DNA from: SG-bin9 sp049323835
Lineage (GTDB): Bacteria; Pseudomonadota; Alphaproteobacteria; Rhizobiales; Xanthobacteraceae
Reading direction: 5' to 3'
NCBI GenBank assembly: GCA_049323835.1
Contig: JBMOOJ010000068.1
Coordinates: 1 to 15,372 of the forward strand
Length of the DNA: 15,372 nucleotides
A program made the position numbers and the translations under genes. Each line of letters begins with the position of its first letter. Position 1 is the first letter of the stretch. The notes under the pieces are model-generated. The model did no database searches, was not told where the DNA came from, and saw nothing but the letters and a program-made list of their open reading frames with translations. Below, piece after piece: positions 1 through 6,918 of the stretch.

Positions 1-702
1 ATGCTCGCCGTGGTGATCGTCGCGATTGCGGCACTCGGCATGCTGATCGCGCGCTATCTGGTGATGCCGCTGCGCTCCGCGCCGGCGCTCAACACGCTGC
101 TGATCACGCTGATGCTCGGCACGGTGTTGCGCGAGGCGGTGCGTCTGTTCTATCCGCAGGGGGCGAACCCGAAGCCGTTCCCAGGGCTGCTGCCGACGGC
201 CTCCGTCAACATCGGCAACTTCAACCTGCGGCTCGACAACGTGCTGATGCTGGCCGCTGGCGCATTGACCATCGTCGGACTGCAATTGCTGCTCAATCGC
301 ACGAAGCTCGGGCTCGCGATCCGTGCGGTGGCGCAGGACGAGGAAACCGCGCGCACCATGGGCGTCAACTTCACGGCGATCGTGCTGATCACGTTTGCGA
401 TCGGATCGGTGCTCGCAGCCTATGCCGGTATCATGAACGGGCTCTACTACAACGAGATCAACTTCGGCATGGGGCTCTATCTCGGCGTGATCGGCTTTGC
501 GGCCGCGATCATCGGCGGGCTCGGCAGCATCTACGGCGCGATCCTCGGCGGCTTCCTGTTCGCCGCCTTGCAGATGATCGGGACCGTCGCGATGCCGTTC
601 GCCAGCGCCTACAAGGACGTGTTCGCGTTCGCCGTGGTGATCATGATCATGGCCTGGCGCCCGACCGGGCTGATCCAGGAGAAAATCAGTGAGCGGGTCT
701 GA
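1..702 (+). CDS. livH: Branched-chain-type ABC importer permease LivH (5' end missing)
   Basis: Inner-membrane permease of a hydrophobic/branched-chain amino acid (HAAT) ABC importer, forming the translocation channel with LivM. The visible 233 residues are mostly hydrophobic membrane segments. They include the cytoplasmic coupling-loop pattern AVAQDEETARTMGV (about residues 109-122) that contacts the ATPases, followed by the usual Gly/Ala-rich helices and a WRPTGL tail. Complete LivH proteins have about 290-300 residues, so roughly 60 N-terminal residues lie before the window; the ATG at position 1 is probably an internal Met. The stop codon at 700-702 lies inside the start of livM (14-base overlap), and livG and livF follow, so this is one operon. 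The substrate cannot be read from the permease; HAAT systems also carry amides, urea and aromatic or short organic acids. Confidence 0.93.
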   Translation: MLAVVIVAIAALGMLIARYLVMPLRSAPALNTLLITLMLGTVLREAVRLFYPQGANPKPFPGLLPTASVNIGNFNLRLDNVLMLAAGALTIVGLQLLLNRTKLGLAIRAVAQDEETARTMGVNFTAIVLITFAIGSVLAAYAGIMNGLYYNEINFGMGLYLGVIGFAAAIIGGLGSIYGAILGGFLFAALQMIGTVAMPFASAYKDVFAFAVVIMIMAWRPTGLIQEKISERV

Positions 703-1870
703 GCCGATGCCGAACGTTGGACAGAAGGCTCATGCGCCGCTGCTGCCCGGGATTATCGCGGTGGTCCTCGCCACGGCTTACGTGATCGCGCTGCTTGCCG
801 TCGAGAAGCAGACGATGATCATGGGCCTCCTTGCCGCCGGCGTCGTTGCTGTCGTCGCCGCCAACTATCTGGGCTGGCTCGATCCGGTCGGGCGCAGCTT
901 CGCCGATCGGGAAAATACGCTCGGCATCGTCGCGATCGTCGCCGCCTGCGTGGTTGCGGCCTATTTTCACGAGGATCACTTCGTCCTGCTGCTGTTCATC
1001 ACCGTGTTGCTGTACACGGTGGCGACGCTGGGCCTGAACATCCAGTTCGGCTATGCGGGCGTGTTGAATTTTGCCGGCGCGTCGTTCTTCGGCATCGGCG
1101 CGTATACGTCGGCGGTGTTCAATACCTATACGGCCGTGCCGCATCTCCTCGTCATCCTGATCGGCGGCATCTTCGCGGCGCTGATCGGATCGCTGCTGCT
1201 GCTGCCGGTGCTGCGCACCCGCGGCCATTACGCGGCGCTGGTGACGATCGCGTTCGCGCTGCTGCTGAAGACCTTCCTCGAGGTCAACGATGTGCTCGGC
1301 GGCCCGCAGGGCATGCAGGTCAAGGGCATGCGGCTGTTCGGCTGGTCGTTCAACGACAACTTCTCGATCGCCGGCATCGATATGTCGTTCTACCTGAACT
1401 ACTTCGTGCTCAGCATGATCATCCTCGTCGTCACCTTCGTCGTGGTGCGGCGGCTGGAGCAATCGTGGATCGGGCTGAACCTCGATGCGCTGCGGCTCGA
1501 CGAGACCGCGGCGAGCTGCTTCGGGCTCGATATTGCGCGCTGGAAGATCACGGCGTTCGTTCTCGGCAACTTTCTGATCGGCATCGCCGGCGCGCTGTTC
1601 GGCATGGTGACGGGCTTCGTCGCGCCGAACAACTACACCTTCGCCGATTCCTTGATCCTCGTGTCGATCCTGCTGCTCGGCGGCATCGGCAATCCGTGGG
1701 GACTCGTGGTGGCGACGTTCATCGTCGTCGTGGTGCCGGAGAAACTGCAGACCATTCAGGAGTATCGCTTCCTGCTCTACGCGCTGATCGTCATCCTCGT
1801 CATCCTGTTCCGGCCGGAAGGGCTGCTGCCGCGGCCGGTGCGGCGCTACTTCGCAGGGCGGCAGGCATGA
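689..1870 (+). CDS. livM: Branched-chain-type ABC importer permease LivM
   Basis: Second inner-membrane permease of the HAAT importer, 393 residues. The LivM family core begins near residue 117 (NIQFGYAGVLNFAGASFFG, then GAYTSAV), and the coupling loop LRLDETAASCFGLDIARWK lies near residue 268. The C-terminus ends in FRPEGLLPRPVRRYF, typical of the family. About 100 residues of extra hydrophobic segments precede the core, as in longer LivM proteins. GTG at 689 is chosen as start because AGGAG at 677-681 lies 7 bases upstream; an in-frame ATG at 707 has no comparable ribosome binding site. The gene overlaps livH by 14 bases and livG by 4 (ATGA), implying translational coupling. The transported substrate is unknown. 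Confidence 0.95.
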   Translation: MSGSEPMPNVGQKAHAPLLPGIIAVVLATAYVIALLAVEKQTMIMGLLAAGVVAVVAANYLGWLDPVGRSFADRENTLGIVAIVAACVVAAYFHEDHFVLLLFITVLLYTVATLGLNIQFGYAGVLNFAGASFFGIGAYTSAVFNTYTAVPHLLVILIGGIFAALIGSLLLLPVLRTRGHYAALVTIAFALLLKTFLEVNDVLGGPQGMQVKGMRLFGWSFNDNFSIAGIDMSFYLNYFVLSMIILVVTFVVVRRLEQSWIGLNLDALRLDETAASCFGLDIARWKITAFVLGNFLIGIAGALFGMVTGFVAPNNYTFADSLILVSILLLGGIGNPWGLVVATFIVVVVPEKLQTIQEYRFLLYALIVILVILFRPEGLLPRPVRRYFAGRQA

Positions 1871-2640
1871 GCACCTTGCTGGAAGCCCGCGGGCTGACGC
1901 GCCGCTTCGGCGGCGTGGTCGCACTCGATCAGCTCGAGCTGACCGTGAACACGAACGAGATTGTCGGCCTGATCGGCCCGAACGGATCGGGGAAGACGAC
2001 GTTCTTCAACGTCGTCACCGGAATCTACGGCGCCAACGGCGGATCGGTCACCTTCGACGGCGTGGATATCACGCGGGCGACGTCGCGCGCGGTCTATCAT
2101 GCGGGCATCTCCCGCACGTTCCAGCGTTCGCGCCTCTCGCTGCCGCTGTCGATCTTCGACAACATCATGATCGGCAATCACAAGCGGCTGAACCAGGGAC
2201 TGATCTTCAACCTGTTCCGCCGTGCCGATTTCGAGCGCGAGTTCGAGGCGAACTACGAGGCCGCGCGCAAGCTGATCGAGGTGTTCGAGCCGCGGCTGGC
2301 GCAGCAGATGTTCGAACCGGTCGGCGCACTGCCGATGATCGATCGCCGCCGCATCGAAATCTGCCGCGCGCTGATCAGCCAGCCGAAACTGTTGCTGCTG
2401 GACGAGCCGTCAGCCGGCATGACGCACGACGAAACCCGCGAGCTGATGGACGATATCATGCAGGTGCGCGGGCTGAACAAGGATCTCACCATCATCATCG
2501 TCGAGCACGAGATGGGCGTGATCGAGCGCATCACCGAGCGCTGCGTTGTGCTCAATTTCGGCCGCAAGATCGCGGAGGGGCCGTACCGCCAGGTCGCCGT
2601 CGACCGGCAGGTGCAGGAAGCCTATCTGGGGGTGGAGTGA
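1867..2640 (+). CDS. livG: ABC importer ATPase LivG with non-canonical signature motif
   Basis: One of the two cytoplasmic ATPases of the HAAT importer, 257 residues, the usual LivG length. Visible motifs are Walker A GPNGSGKTT (37-45), Q-loop Gln86, Walker B LLLLDEP (175-181) with catalytic Glu180, and H-loop His214 in IVEHEM. Between these, LivG proteins normally carry an LSYGQQR-like ABC signature; here the place is taken by ALPMIDRRRIEICRAL (154-169), with no SGGQ-type core. The surrounding RRxEICRAL helix is intact and no frameshift is needed, so the change looks real. ATG at 1867 overlaps the livM stop by 4 bases. The open frame extends upstream inside livM, but that part is a shadow. 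The partner ATPase is LivF just downstream. Confidence 0.95.
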   Translation: MSTLLEARGLTRRFGGVVALDQLELTVNTNEIVGLIGPNGSGKTTFFNVVTGIYGANGGSVTFDGVDITRATSRAVYHAGISRTFQRSRLSLPLSIFDNIMIGNHKRLNQGLIFNLFRRADFEREFEANYEAARKLIEVFEPRLAQQMFEPVGALPMIDRRRIEICRALISQPKLLLLDEPSAGMTHDETRELMDDIMQVRGLNKDLTIIIVEHEMGVIERITERCVVLNFGRKIAEGPYRQVAVDRQVQEAYLGVE

Positions 2641-3350
2641 TGAGCGGCCGGCTGGAGATCGACGGCGTTCACACCGCCTATGACAAGGCGGACGTGCTGG
2701 AAGGCGTCTCGCTCACCATCGAGCCCGGCAAGATCACGTGCCTGCTCGGCTCGAACGGCTCCGGCAAGACCACGCTGATCCGCTCGATCCTCGGGCTGAC
2801 GCCACCACGCAGCGGCCGCATCGTGTTCGAGGGGCAGGACATCACGGCGCTGCCGACACACAAGGTGATCGCCGCGGGGGTCGCGTGCATTCCCGAAGGC
2901 CGCAAGGTGTTTCCGAAGCTGACCGTCGAGGAAAACCTGCGGCTCGGCGCCTATCAGGAGCCGTCCGAAGCGGTGACGCTGGAGCGCATGGCGGAAATCT
3001 TCAGCCTGTTTCCGCGCCTGAAGGAACGGCGTCTGCAATTGGCCGGGACGATGTCCGGCGGCGAACAGGCGATGGTCTCGATCGGGCGCGGCCTGATGCG
3101 CGCACCGAAGCTGCTCCTGATCGACGAGCCGTCGCTCGGCCTGTCGCCGCTGTTCGTGAAGGAGAACTTCAACATCATCCGCAAGATCAACGAGCGCGGC
3201 ATCTCGGTGTTCCTGGTCGAGCAGAATGTTCACCAGACGCTGGCGATCTCCGATTACGGCTATGTGCTCTCGAAGGGCCGCGTGGTGACGGAAGGCAAGC
3301 CGGCCGATATCGCCAAGACCAAGGAAGTGCAGCAGGCTTACTTCGGTTGA
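2640..3350 (+). CDS. livF: ABC importer ATPase LivF
   Basis: Second ATPase of the HAAT importer, 236 residues, typical for LivF. Walker A is GSNGSGKTT (37-45), the LivF-specific CIPEGRKVFPKLTVEENL stretch lies at about 83-100, the signature MSGGEQ is at 138-143, and Walker B LLLIDEPS at 158-165 carries Glu163. The H-loop position holds Gln195 (LVEQN), as usual for LivF. ATG at 2640 shares one base with the livG stop (TGATG); a GTG at 2637 could add one residue. A G-rich stretch ending at 2632 serves as ribosome binding site. The gene ends the visible operon; its last 13 bases overlap the end of the oppositely oriented regulator gene. It pairs with LivG to drive transport. Confidence 0.95.
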   Translation: MSGRLEIDGVHTAYDKADVLEGVSLTIEPGKITCLLGSNGSGKTTLIRSILGLTPPRSGRIVFEGQDITALPTHKVIAAGVACIPEGRKVFPKLTVEENLRLGAYQEPSEAVTLERMAEIFSLFPRLKERRLQLAGTMSGGEQAMVSIGRGLMRAPKLLLIDEPSLGLSPLFVKENFNIIRKINERGISVFLVEQNVHQTLAISDYGYVLSKGRVVTEGKPADIAKTKEVQQAYFG

Positions 3351-4789
3351 GTGTCGCCCCGCCGCTGCCGGATATCCGCCGTCACATACGGCGCGAAGTG
3401 CGTCTGCGTCTCGTCGATGCGCAGGCTCCGTCCGATCGGCGGAAACGCGCGCTGCGCGCAATTCGGCCGGTCACAGACCTTGCAGCCCATGCCGATCGGC
3501 GTCGCCGCGCCGGGGTCGGCGAGATCGAGCCCGCGCGAATAGACGATGCGCCCGGCGTGACGCACGTCGCAGCCAAGCGCCACGGCAAATGTCTTCTCCG
3601 GTGCGCCGAAACCGCCGCGGCCATGGGAGACGGTGCGCGCGATCCACAGATAGGTCCGCTCGTCGGGCATGCGTGCGAGCTGCGTGAGGACGCGGCCGGG
3701 ATGCGCGAACGCCTCGTAGATGTTCCAGAGCGGGCAGGTGCCGCCGACGCGCGAGAAATGGAAGTCGGTCGCCGACTGCCGCTTCGAGATGTTGCCGGCG
3801 CGATCGACGCGGATGAAGAAGAACGGAATGCCGCGCGCGGACGGGCGCTGCAACGTACTGAGCCGATGGCAGACGGTCTCGAAGCCGACACCGAATTCCT
3901 GACCGAGCAGTTCGATGTCGTAGCGATGCTTCTCGGCAGCGGTCAGGAACCTGCGGTACGGCATCAGCAGTGCACCGGCGAAATAATGCGCAAGCCCGAT
4001 GCGGGCGAGGCCCTGTGTCTCGCCGCTGTTGAACTTGCCGGTCGCGGCGATGCTCTGAAGCTCGCGGCCGAATGCGAGCATCGCGATCTGCGTTGCCATC
4101 TGGAAGGTCTGCTGCCCCGGTCCGAGCCGTGGCGACAGATGCAGCGAACGCGCCACCGGATCGAAGCGGCGATGGACGCCGGTGCCGGTTTCGTCGCTCA
4201 CGACCTTCACGCCATGCCTGCGTAGAAGATGCGCGGCCAAGCCTGCATTCATGGCGCCAAGCGGCAGGTCGAGTTCGTCCGCCAGCGCTTCGGCAGCGTC
4301 ATCCAGCACCGGAAAGTGGTTGTGGTTGGCGTAGAAGAAATCGCGCACTTCCTCGAACGGCGTCGATGGCATCAGCGCCGTATCGGCCTGCCGGTCCTCA
4401 CCGAACTGCGAGGCCAACGCCGCGACCTGCTCGACGGCCTGACGGTGCCGCCGGTTAAGCGTCACCAGCGCGCGGCCGGCGGCCGGCATGTTCACCGCAA
4501 GCTCGCGCAGCTCCGCCGTCGAAATCGTTTCGCCGAGTTCGGGATCGGATAGCGCCTCGCGCAGCTCCGCGATCAGCCGCGCCTCGTCGTCCTCCGAGAA
4601 CAGCTGGATGTCGACGCCGAAGGCGGCGTTGAGCTTCAGCAGCACGGGAATGCTGAGCGGCCGCTGATTGTTTTCGAGCTGATTGAGGTAGCTCAGCGAA
4701 ATTCCGATGGCCGAGGCAACGGCCTGCTGCGTCAGGCGGCGCTCCTCGCGCAGCCGTTTCAGACGCACACCGACGAAAGCCTTCTTCAT
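3338..4789 (-). CDS. ScfR/PrpR-family short-chain acyl-CoA-responsive transcriptional regulator
   Basis: DNA-binding regulator of 483 residues. An XRE-type helix-turn-helix occupies about residues 8-65 (RLKRLREERRLTQQAVA, then GISLSYLNQLENNQRPLS). A middle IrrE/DUF955-like segment follows (LGPGQQTFQMATQIAMLAF), then a DUF2083-type C-terminal domain. This is the layout of the ScfR family (RamB, mycobacterial PrpR, Rhodobacter MccR and PccR), which sense short-chain acyl-CoAs; PrpR is reported to carry an Fe-S cluster. Cysteines here are at 352, 407, 436, 439 and 444, the last three as CxxCxxxxC. The start at 4789 has GGAGG 7 bases upstream; the frame is open further upstream but that part is not coding. 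The gene is divergent from the thioesterase-prpDCB operon, with TTTGCAAA palindromes between, so it very probably controls that operon and perhaps itself. Closest named role: methylcitrate cycle regulator. Confidence 0.92.
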   Translation of the reverse strand: MKKAFVGVRLKRLREERRLTQQAVASAIGISLSYLNQLENNQRPLSIPVLLKLNAAFGVDIQLFSEDDEARLIAELREALSDPELGETISTAELRELAVNMPAAGRALVTLNRRHRQAVEQVAALASQFGEDRQADTALMPSTPFEEVRDFFYANHNHFPVLDDAAEALADELDLPLGAMNAGLAAHLLRRHGVKVVSDETGTGVHRRFDPVARSLHLSPRLGPGQQTFQMATQIAMLAFGRELQSIAATGKFNSGETQGLARIGLAHYFAGALLMPYRRFLTAAEKHRYDIELLGQEFGVGFETVCHRLSTLQRPSARGIPFFFIRVDRAGNISKRQSATDFHFSRVGGTCPLWNIYEAFAHPGRVLTQLARMPDERTYLWIARTVSHGRGGFGAPEKTFAVALGCDVRHAGRIVYSRGLDLADPGAATPIGMGCKVCDRPNCAQRAFPPIGRSLRIDETQTHFAPYVTADIRQRRGDTQPK

Positions 4790-4818
4790 CTCGTTGCCTC
4801 CAAAGCACTCCAGCTGAC

Positions 4819-4835
4819 TTTGCAAACTTTGCAAA
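4819..4835. promoter_or_regulatory. Tandem TTTGCAAA operator of the ScfR-type regulator
   Basis: Two identical 8-base palindromes, TTTGCAAA at 4819-4826 and 4828-4835, are separated by a single C, so their centres are 9 bases apart and lie nearly on one helical face. The site starts 30 bases upstream of the regulator's start codon. From memory, the ScfR-family regulator PccR of Rhodobacter sphaeroides recognises paired TTTGCAAA boxes with a 4-base gap; the pairing here is tighter. Assignment to the adjacent regulator is inference from position and motif. Confidence 0.8.
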
Positions 4836-4849
4836 TTCACACTCAAGCC

Positions 4850-4927
4850 TTCGCAAAGCCCCACAATTTCAGGTCTGTACGGCATTTGCGTCGTGCAGAT
4901 ATTGCGAATGTTGAACCGGTTTGCAAG
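4850..4927. promoter_or_regulatory. Additional degenerate TTTGCAAA-like boxes
   Basis: Three more boxes match TTTGCAAA imperfectly: TTCGCAAA at 4850-4857 (7/8), ATTGCGAA at 4901-4908 (6/8) and TTTGCAAG at 4920-4927 (7/8), the last ending 18 bases before the thioesterase start. A weaker TTTGCGTC lies at 4885-4892. Together with the perfect pair they form a cluster, so secondary regulator sites on the operon side are plausible. Confidence 0.5.
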
Positions 4928-4945
4928 CAGGCAGGCAGCGCAGCA

Positions 4946-5377
4946 ATGCAGATTTCCCAACAGCCCACGAGCGAACCCGGCCCATCGACGCGCTTTGTCG
5001 AGATGGTTTTTCCGGAGCAGGCCAATCACTACGGCACGCTGTTCGGCGGAAACGCACTGAGCCTGATGGGCAAGGCTGCGTTCGTCGCGGCGACGCGCCG
5101 TGCGCGCTGCGCGGTGGTGATGGCGACGTCCGACAAGGTCGAATTCCACGAGCCCGTCCGCGTCGGCGAACTGGTCGAGCTGACGGCGCGCGTCGAGCGC
5201 GTCGGCCGCACCTCCATGACGGTCGAGGTCGATGTCGTCGCGGAAGCGCTGATCAGCGGGCGCCGGCGTCTCGCCATGCGCGGCTCGTTCGAAATGGTCG
5301 CCGTCGATGGCGGCGGCAAGCCGACCCCTGTTTCATCTCTCGCCCTATCTCAGCCTGAAAGGGAATCCCTGTCGTGA
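4946..5377 (+). CDS. Hotdog-fold acyl-CoA thioesterase (ACOT/YciA type) with altered active site
   Basis: Single-domain acyl-CoA thioesterase of 143 residues, the size of YciA-type enzymes that hydrolyse acyl-CoA to free acid and CoA. The signature NHYGTLFGG spans residues 27-35, followed by NALSLMGKAAFVAA, with the family strand SDKVEFHEPVRVGELVEL farther on. YciA/ACOT enzymes have Asp in the position of Gly42 (MDxA), while Asn27 is kept, so activity may be changed. ATG at 4946 is chosen because homology begins a few residues after it; the upstream open frame runs through the operator region and is not coding. Its ribosome binding site is weak (purine-rich GCAGGCAGG). It is the first gene of the methylcitrate operon, with a 4-base GTGA overlap into prpD. 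A role in freeing CoA from propionyl- or methylcitryl-CoA is possible but unproven. Confidence 0.87.
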   Translation: MQISQQPTSEPGPSTRFVEMVFPEQANHYGTLFGGNALSLMGKAAFVAATRRARCAVVMATSDKVEFHEPVRVGELVELTARVERVGRTSMTVEVDVVAEALISGRRRLAMRGSFEMVAVDGGGKPTPVSSLALSQPERESLS

Positions 5378-6918
5378 AGTCTCATACCGTCCGCACCTAC
5401 AAGTCGGCTGAACCGCTCGCGCGCGCCGATCAACTCGCCTGGAAACTCGCATCCGTCGCCGCCGATCCGGTCAGCGTCGAGAGCGACGTGGCCGAGATGA
5501 TCGGAAATCGCATCATCGATAACGCGGCGGTTGCGGCGGCGTCGCTCGCGCGGCGGCCGGTGGTGAGTGCGCGGGCGCAGGCGCAAGCGCATCCGATGCA
5601 ACCCGGTGCGACGATCTTCGGCTTTTCGCGCAACGAGCGCATCTCGCCGGAATGGGCGGCGTGGGCCAACGGCGTCGCGGTGCGCGAGCTCGATTTCCAC
5701 GACACGTTCCTTGCGGCCGATTATTCGCATCCGGGCGACAACATTCCGCCGGTGCTCGCCGTCGCGCAGCATTGCGGGCTCTCCGGCGCCGATCTCGTGC
5801 GTGGGCTCGCAGCGGCCTACGAAATCCATGTCGACCTCGTGAAGGGCATTTGCCTGCATGAGCACAAGATCGATCACATCGCGCACCTTGGCCCGGCTGC
5901 TGCCGGTGGCATCGGCGCGCTGCTGGGGCTGCCGGCGGAGACAATCTATCAGGCGATCCAGCAGGCGCTGCATGTGACGACGACGACGCGGCAATCGCGC
6001 AAGGGCGAAATTTCGAGCTGGAAGGCGTATGCCCCGGCGTTTGCCGGCAAGATGGCGATCGAGGCGGTCGACCGCGTGCTGCGCGGCGAGGGCGCGCCGT
6101 CACCGGCCTACGAAGGTGAAGACGGCTTCATCGCCTGGCTGCTGAGCGGGCCGAAGGCGGAATACACGGTGCCGCTGCCGGAGGCGGGCGAGCCGAAGCG
6201 CGCGATCCTCGACACCTACACCAAGGAACATTCGGCGGAGTATCAGAGCCAGGCGCTGATCGATCTCGCGCGCAGGCTGGGACCGAAGATCGGTGATCTC
6301 TCCAAGGTCGAGAGCATTCTGATCCAGACCAGCCATCACACGCATTATGTGATCGGCACCGGCGCCAATGATCCGCAGAAGATGGACCCGAACGCCAGCC
6401 GCGAAACGCTGGACCATTCGATCATGTACATCTTCGCCGTCGCGCTGGAAGACGGCGGCTGGCATCACGAGAAATCCTACGCGCCGGAGCGTGCGCGGCG
6501 TCCGGAGACGGTCGCGCTCTGGCGCAAGATCACCACCGAGGAAAATCCGGAGTGGACGCGGCGCTACCACAGCCATGATCCGAAGCAGAAGGCGTTCGGC
6601 GGCCGCGTGATCGTGACGCTCAAGGGCGGATCGGTTGTCAGCGACGAGCTCGCCGTGGCCGACGCGCATCCGCTCGGCGCGCGCCCGTTCAAGCGGCCGG
6701 ATTACGTCCGCAAGTTCCGGACGCTGGCGGACGGCATCATCGGTGCCGGCGAGCAGGATCGCTTCCTTGCGACGGTGGAGAGACTCACTGTGCTCAAATC
6801 CGGCGAACTTCTCGATCTGAATTTTGCCGTCGATCCGGCCCGCCTTGGCGCGCGTGCGCCGCGCGGCCTGTTCGACTGGCAAGGCCATGCATCACGCGAT
6901 AGCGGGAGGGCGGCATGA
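5374..6918 (+). CDS. prpD: 2-methylcitrate dehydratase PrpD (MmgE/PrpD family)
   Basis: Dehydrates 2-methylcitrate to 2-methyl-cis-aconitate in the cytoplasmic methylcitrate cycle. It has 514 residues, slightly longer than E. coli PrpD (483). Family features include LDFHDTFLAADYSHPGDN at about 106-123, aligning with LDFNDTWLAAEWGHPSDN of E. coli PrpD; the conserved KGICLHEHKIDHI; SSWKAYAPAFAGKMAIEAV; and HSIMYIFAVALEDGGWHH toward the C-terminus. The start is GTG at 5374, overlapping the thioesterase stop by 4 bases, with GGGA at 5361-5364 as ribosome binding site. The stop overlaps prpC by 4 bases (ATGA). MmgE/PrpD proteins include other activities, but prpC and prpB next door make this assignment firm. 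No acnD or prpF is present, so hydration to 2-methylisocitrate must rely on an aconitase encoded elsewhere. Confidence 0.94.
   Translation: MKSHTVRTYKSAEPLARADQLAWKLASVAADPVSVESDVAEMIGNRIIDNAAVAAASLARRPVVSARAQAQAHPMQPGATIFGFSRNERISPEWAAWANGVAVRELDFHDTFLAADYSHPGDNIPPVLAVAQHCGLSGADLVRGLAAAYEIHVDLVKGICLHEHKIDHIAHLGPAAAGGIGALLGLPAETIYQAIQQALHVTTTTRQSRKGEISSWKAYAPAFAGKMAIEAVDRVLRGEGAPSPAYEGEDGFIAWLLSGPKAEYTVPLPEAGEPKRAILDTYTKEHSAEYQSQALIDLARRLGPKIGDLSKVESILIQTSHHTHYVIGTGANDPQKMDPNASRETLDHSIMYIFAVALEDGGWHHEKSYAPERARRPETVALWRKITTEENPEWTRRYHSHDPKQKAFGGRVIVTLKGGSVVSDELAVADAHPLGARPFKRPDYVRKFRTLADGIIGAGEQDRFLATVERLTVLKSGELLDLNFAVDPARLGARAPRGLFDWQGHASRDSGRAA

Larger units (their letters stand above)
4790..4945. 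promoter_or_regulatory. Divergent control region between the ScfR-type regulator and the methylcitrate operon
   Basis: A 156-base non-coding region that must hold the promoters of both divergent units. It is less GC-rich than the neighbouring genes. It contains two perfect TTTGCAAA palindromes and at least three degenerate copies spread over about 110 bases. I could not place convincing -35/-10 boxes on either strand. Confidence 0.85.

Noticed and set aside
707..709. Alternative ATG start for livM
   Set aside because: No ribosome binding site precedes it, while GTG at 689 has AGGAG at ideal spacing.
686..1924. A 412-codon minus-strand open frame opposite livM
   Set aside because: Its product is low-complexity Arg/Asp/Glu/His sequence with no domain; livM on the plus strand explains the region.
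2738..4225. A 495-codon plus-strand open frame across livF and the regulator gene
   Set aside because: It runs out of frame through livF and antisense through the regulator; the product shows no family resemblance.
4820..4945. Upstream extension of the thioesterase frame from a TTG
   Set aside because: It begins inside the TTTGCAAA operators and encodes sequence unlike the family N-terminus; ATG at 4946 fits the family length.
4790..5149. Upstream extension of the regulator's reading frame on the minus strand
   Set aside because: It would cross the operator region and the start of the thioesterase; the XRE domain and a good GGAGG site support the start at 4789.
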